Below, in pieces: positions 60,246-64,000 of a stretch of 64,000 bases of DNA. The notes under the pieces are model-generated. The model did no database searches. It saw nothing but the letters and a program-made list of their open reading frames with translations, and was not told the origin of the DNA. The stretch lies in assembly GCF_036416795.1 (NCBI RefSeq), contig NZ_CP143867.1:3464001-3528000 (forward strand), in the 5' to 3' direction. The DNA comes from Bacteroides sp. MSB163. GTDB lineage: Bacteria > Bacteroidota > Bacteroidia > Bacteroidales > Bacteroidaceae. Numbering within the stretch: the first letter of the stretch is position 1; every line of letters begins with the position of its first letter. The position numbers and the translations under genes are program-made.

Positions 60246-61328
60246 TTGAAAAAGATAATACATATAGATATGGATGCGTTTTACGCATCTGTAGAACAGC
60301 GTGATAATCCAGAGTTGCGCGGAAAACCTATTGCAGTGGGTTATGCCGAAGAACGTGGTGTAGTGGCAGCTGCCAGTTATGAGGCGCGTCGCTTTGGAGT
60401 TCGTTCGGCCATGCCATCCACGAAAGCAAAGCGGCTTTGTCCGCAACTTATCTTTGTGCCCGGACGGATGGAGGTGTATAAGGATGTTTCCCGCCAGATA
60501 CATGAAATTTTTCATGAATATACGGATATTATTGAGCCGCTTTCGTTGGATGAGGCTTTCCTTGATGTGACGGAGAATAAACCCGGCATTCCATTGGCGG
60601 TGGATATTGCCAAGGAAATCAAACAAAAGATACGGAAAGAACTTAATCTTGTAGCATCCGCCGGTATATCTTATAATAAGTTCCTGGCAAAGATTGCTTC
60701 GGACTATCGCAAGCCGGATGGGCTGTGTACCATCCACCCTGACCAGGCACTGGATTTTATAGCTCATCTTCCCATCGAGAGTTTCTGGGGCGTAGGCCCG
60801 GTGACGGCAAAGAAGATGCATTCATTGGGGATTCACAATGGAGAACAGTTGCGAGCCTGTTCACAGGCCATATTACTGCGTGAGTTCGGAAAAGTCGGTT
60901 CATCGTATTATGATTGTGCAAGAGGTATTGATCTTCGTCCGGTGGAGTCGGTGCGTATTCGTAAATCTATCGGCTGTGAACATACATTGGAGAAAGATAT
61001 CTCGCAACGTTCATCGGTTATCATCGAGCTATATCATACTGCGGTGGAACTGGTAGGTCGTCTGGAACATAAGGATTTTAAAGGAAACACACTGACGCTG
61101 AAAATCAAATTTCATGATTTCAACCAGATAACCCGTAGTATTACGCAGTCCAAAGAATTAATTACTCTTGATGTGATTCTTCCCTTGGCCAAACAATTAC
61201 TGAAAGAAGTGGATTATGAACACCATCCTATCCGCCTGATAGGTCTCTCTGTTTCTAATCCGCGGGAAGAGACAGAGGAGAAGGGCGTTTGGGAACAGTT
61301 GAGTTTTGAGTTTAGTGATTGGAAATGA
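60246..61328 (+). CDS. dinB: DNA polymerase IV (DinB), 5' end replaced by element junction
   Basis: A 360-residue Y-family polymerase from the TTG at 60246. It starts (M)KKIIHIDMDAFYASVEQRD, then AVGYAEERGVVAAASYEARR, SLDEAFLDVTENKPG with the catalytic acidic residues, SAGISYNKFLAKIASDYRKP and the helix-hairpin-helix GVGPVTAKKMHSLGI. It copies damaged DNA with low fidelity. Homologues normally start with ATG immediately before this KKIIHID motif. Here upstream sequence is AT-rich element DNA, so the element probably replaced the native start and promoter. The ATG at 60132 is in the element and antisense to the integrase. Confidence 0.92.
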   Translation: MKKIIHIDMDAFYASVEQRDNPELRGKPIAVGYAEERGVVAAASYEARRFGVRSAMPSTKAKRLCPQLIFVPGRMEVYKDVSRQIHEIFHEYTDIIEPLSLDEAFLDVTENKPGIPLAVDIAKEIKQKIRKELNLVASAGISYNKFLAKIASDYRKPDGLCTIHPDQALDFIAHLPIESFWGVGPVTAKKMHSLGIHNGEQLRACSQAILLREFGKVGSSYYDCARGIDLRPVESVRIRKSIGCEHTLEKDISQRSSVIIELYHTAVELVGRLEHKDFKGNTLTLKIKFHDFNQITRSITQSKELITLDVILPLAKQLLKEVDYEHHPIRLIGLSVSNPREETEEKGVWEQLSFEFSDWK

Positions 61329-61413
61329 ACTTGGTTTATTAAACCGATATACAAATGGATGATTTTGTACCCAACTACGGATAATCAGGTACACTGTTTT
61401 GGCGGAACTTGTG

Positions 61414-61421
61414 TACTTTTG
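61414..61421 (+). promoter_or_regulatory. Bacteroides -7 box (TACTTTTG) for the heparinase-like gene
   Basis: TAnnTTTG 37 bases before the ATG at 61459; no ideal -33. Confidence 0.4.
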
Positions 61422-61458
61422 CCTCATCATATAACAGATAATCTAACTTTTAAATATC

Positions 61459-63387
61459 ATGAAGAAGAACACGCTTTTCCGTATTTTCCTTTCTTTCTGC
61501 CTGCTTGTTGTAGCAGGTATTTCCGCACATGCATATACAGAACGAAATCTTTTGCAAAAAGCTGCCGGTAGTGAAGAGCAACTGAAAGAGGTATTAGTGA
61601 TGAATCAGAAGTGGGTACCTTATCCTGCTTATACCGATCGTGCCGGCTGGGACGAATTGCTGGGTACCAATAAAGAAAACCTGATTCGTGCCGGAGAGAA
61701 AATGCTTAATTACGAATGGAAAGTAATCCGTGCTACCGATTACCTGGAATATGAACGCAGCGGTGAACGAAATATTATGCAAAATCCCTATGAGGCCAAC
61801 CGGAAAGCAATCAACGTCCTGATGCTTGCCGAACTTGCCGAAGGAAAAGGACGGTTTATCGACCAACTGATAAATGGAGCATTTTATAGTTGCGAGATGA
61901 CTTCCTGGGTACTTTCTGCCCATCTGGTACGCCAGAGCACCAAACGCTCTTTGCCCGATTATCGCGAACAGGTGATTGATCTGGGTTCGGGAAACTTCGG
62001 TTCCATGTTGTCGTGGGTATATTACTTCTTCCATGATTCTTTCGATAAAATAGATCCTGTAATTTCTCAGCGCTTGCGTCATACTTTGCAGGAACGTATT
62101 CTCGATCCTTATATGAACAATGACCGGGAATGGTGGATGGCTTTCCAATGGAAACCGGGAATGATTATCAATAACTGGAATCCATGGTGTAACTCCAATG
62201 TATTGCAATGCTATCTTTTATTAGAGAATGACCGTGATCGCCTGGCAAAGGCTGTTTGGCGCAGCATGCAGTCGGTAGACAAGTTCATCAATTTTGTGAA
62301 GGCCGATGGTGCTTGTGAAGAAGGTCCTTCTTATTGGGGACATGCAGCCGGGAAAATGTATGATTATCTCCAGATACTTTCGGATGGAACAGCCGGAAAA
62401 GTATCTCTTTTCAAGGAACCGATGATTCGCCGGATGGGAGAATATATCAGTCGTACGTATGTAGGAAACGGTTGGGTAGTGAACTTTGCGGATGCTTCTG
62501 CCAAGGGTGGAGGCGATGCACCGTTGATTTACCGTTATGGTCGTGCGGTCGGCAGTGAGGAAATGATGCAGTTTGCAGCTTATCTGTTGGATGGTAAGCG
62601 TCCTTCTGTGCCTTTGGGCAATGACACTTTCCGCTCCTTGCAGTCCATATTATGGAATGGAGAACTGGAAAGGACGACTGCTGCCCATACCATACCTGCT
62701 TGTACCTGGTATCCTGAAACGGAATTCTGCTATCTGACCAATAAGTCCGGCTGGTTTCTGGCTACGAAGGGCGGATTCAATAATGAAAGTCATAATCATA
62801 ATGATGTAGGCACATTTTCATTGTATGTCAATACGATACCTGTACTGATTGATGCGGGGGTAGGGACTTATACACGCCAGACATTCAGTAACGAACGTTA
62901 TACCATCTGGACCATGCAAAGTAATTACCATAACCTGCCGATGATAAACGGAGTACCCCAGAGTTTCGGTCAGAATTATAAGGCTACGGATGTTGTCTGC
63001 CAACCGAAGAAACGTTTCTTCTCAGCGAACATTGCGACTGCTTATCCGAAAGAAGCCGAGGTAAATAACTGGACACGTTCCTATTCATTAGGCGATAAGC
63101 AACTGACGATTACCGATAACTTCTCCTTGAAATCAGCGAGAGAACCTAATCAGGTGAATTTCCTTACTTGGGGAAAGGTGGATATTTCCGTGCCCGGAAA
63201 GGTGACGATAGATGTACAGGGACAGAAAGTAACTTTGGAATATCCCGGTGAATTCATAGCAACCGTTGAAACGATCAATTTGCCTGATACACGTCTTTCC
63301 AATGTTTGGGGGCCGGAGATTTACCGTATTGCCCTGAAAGATAAAGATGCGCAATTAACGGGTAAGTATAAGTTTGTTATTAAATAA
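61459..63387 (+). CDS. Heparinase II/III-family polysaccharide lyase-like protein
   Basis: A 642-residue secreted protein (signal ends AGISAHAY). N-terminal alpha/alpha toroid with WWMAFQWKPGMIINNWNPWC and DGACEEGPSYWGHAAGKMYD (Tyr-Trp region near the active site), then the heparinase II/III beta-sandwich domain with NNESHNHNDVGTFSLYVNTI, where His residues bind the substrate, and a C-terminal beta domain. Family enzymes cleave uronic-acid polysaccharides (heparin, alginate, ulvan or glycosaminoglycan-like); target unknown. Alone in its transcription unit beyond dinB. Confidence 0.88.
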   Translation: MKKNTLFRIFLSFCLLVVAGISAHAYTERNLLQKAAGSEEQLKEVLVMNQKWVPYPAYTDRAGWDELLGTNKENLIRAGEKMLNYEWKVIRATDYLEYERSGERNIMQNPYEANRKAINVLMLAELAEGKGRFIDQLINGAFYSCEMTSWVLSAHLVRQSTKRSLPDYREQVIDLGSGNFGSMLSWVYYFFHDSFDKIDPVISQRLRHTLQERILDPYMNNDREWWMAFQWKPGMIINNWNPWCNSNVLQCYLLLENDRDRLAKAVWRSMQSVDKFINFVKADGACEEGPSYWGHAAGKMYDYLQILSDGTAGKVSLFKEPMIRRMGEYISRTYVGNGWVVNFADASAKGGGDAPLIYRYGRAVGSEEMMQFAAYLLDGKRPSVPLGNDTFRSLQSILWNGELERTTAAHTIPACTWYPETEFCYLTNKSGWFLATKGGFNNESHNHNDVGTFSLYVNTIPVLIDAGVGTYTRQTFSNERYTIWTMQSNYHNLPMINGVPQSFGQNYKATDVVCQPKKRFFSANIATAYPKEAEVNNWTRSYSLGDKQLTITDNFSLKSAREPNQVNFLTWGKVDISVPGKVTIDVQGQKVTLEYPGEFIATVETINLPDTRLSNVWGPEIYRIALKDKDAQLTGKYKFVIK

Positions 63388-63393
63388 AAAAAC

Positions 63394-63401
63394 TATATTT
63401 G
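63394..63401 (+). promoter_or_regulatory. Bacteroides -7 box (TATATTTG) for the YccF gene
   Basis: TAnnTTTG 28 bases before the start; TTTG at 63373 is 17 bases upstream, slightly short. Confidence 0.45.
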
Positions 63402-63429
63402 CGTATTAGAATCCAAGAAACGCAAAATT

Positions 63430-63804
63430 ATGGGATGTTTTATGAATTTATTATGGCTGGTGTTCGGAGGTATTTTTACCGCTATAGAATACCTTGTAGC
63501 CAGTTTATTGATGATGATTACCATTATCGGTATTCCGTTCGGTATGCAAACTCTGAAAATGGCTTCACTTGCATTATGGCCTTTCGGTAAAACGGTGCGG
63601 AGTGGCGAACGTTCGGCTGGTTGCCTGTATATACTGATGAATGTGTTGTGGATATTTCTGGGAGGTATCTGGATTTGCCTTTCTCATTTGGCATTCGGTG
63701 TGCTGCTGTGCATCACCATTATTGGTATCCCCTTCGGACTACAGCATTTCAAACTGGCAGGATTGGCTTTGACGCCTTTTGGAAAAGACATTGTAAGCGA
63801 CTGA
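63430..63804 (+). CDS. YccF-domain membrane protein
   Basis: A 124-residue inner-membrane protein made of two similar halves, each ending ITIIGIPFG(M/L)Q..K(M/L)A.LAL.PFGK, the YccF domain signature. About four hydrophobic helices. Function of the family is not established. It has its own -7 box and a terminator. Confidence 0.92.
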   Translation: MGCFMNLLWLVFGGIFTAIEYLVASLLMMITIIGIPFGMQTLKMASLALWPFGKTVRSGERSAGCLYILMNVLWIFLGGIWICLSHLAFGVLLCITIIGIPFGLQHFKLAGLALTPFGKDIVSD

Positions 63805-63810
63805 TAAAAG

Positions 63811-63847
63811 AAAGAGGTTGTGTCAAAACGTTGGCACAACCTTTTTC
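63811..63847 (+). terminator. Terminator after the YccF gene
   Basis: Arms AGGTTGTG and CACAACCT around a short loop, followed by TTTTTC, just after the stop. The rest of the window (63848-64000) has no gene or recognisable feature. Confidence 0.85.
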
Positions 63848-64000
63848 TATAATTTATAGTCCTGTTATCTTTTCTTTTGTCTACGCCGCTTTTTTCTCAT
63901 TCATTTGGTAACAAGTTGCTATATTCCCGTTGTATCGGGTTATAAATAGTCCAATAAATATAGATTTAGTAAGTGTAATGAGCTCCTTTCCTGTTTTTCT

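Noticed and set aside
58320..60821. Recombinase reading frame extended to 833 residues
   Set aside because: The extra 211 residues run antisense through dinB and show no domain; the ATG at 60188 gives the normal MKAAIYIRIST start with a -7 box just upstream.

Overview
This window is a chromosomal segment of a Bacteroides-type gut bacterium. The evidence is SusC/SusD pairs, a hybrid two-component sensor, promoters of the Bacteroides type (TTTG, about 20 nt, TAnnTTTG), Lpt and Sec housekeeping genes in Bacteroidetes order, and dense carbohydrate-active enzyme genes. No taxonomic search was possible, so the species is not named.

Layout. 1-14.6 kb (+ strand) is core genome: a partial outer-membrane protein, a TPR protein, LptC, a CorC/HlyC protein, a PpiD-like foldase, RlmN, a DUF4837 lipoprotein, PdxA, a sigma-54 activator, LptE, a small acidic protein, SecG, an MFS transporter and a PqqD-like protein. 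14.6-20.1 kb (- strand) has a DUF4831 protein, a lactonase-fold lipoprotein and a GH3 glucosidase. The tmRNA gene ssrA lies at 20.3-20.7 kb with a complete promoter and a terminator. 20.8-37 kb is a pectin-directed locus: GH2, a CE8 pectinesterase-like lipoprotein, a hybrid two-component regulator, a PL10-CE8 fusion, and a beta-propeller glycosidase-like protein. It is interrupted by an IS3-family element and an Rpn/PD-(D/E)XK gene. 37-41.6 kb has a serine hydrolase, two L,D-transpeptidase-like proteins and a MATE exporter. 41.6-53.7 kb (- strand) is a second polysaccharide utilisation locus: DUF6377-type regulator, SusC, SusD, a triple-domain SusE/F-like lipoprotein, a clan GH-D alpha-galactosidase-like enzyme, a broken CBM35-like lipoprotein and GH97.

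54.3-60.2 kb is a very AT-rich integrated element with a large serine recombinase, a small resolvase, an XRE regulator, a replication-initiator-like protein, zinc-ribbon proteins and an orphan NUMOD3-type peptide. Its right end lies against the 5' end of dinB, which now appears to start at a TTG. Beyond it are a heparinase II/III-like protein and a YccF protein.

The strongest unexplained signal is four separate intergenic arrays (about 15.78, 32.25, 37.02 and 47.05 kb). Each is made of contiguous degenerate units of exactly 22 bp. The unit sequence differs completely between arrays, but each shows an internal dyad. The IS element sits at the edge of one array with a 3-bp target duplication. 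A second notable signal is at 43.6-44.4 kb, where the opening strand of a CBM35-like domain ends one gene and the rest of such a domain lies in the next gene. A 250-bp inverted-repeat element sits between them, and the second part also carries an in-frame TGA.
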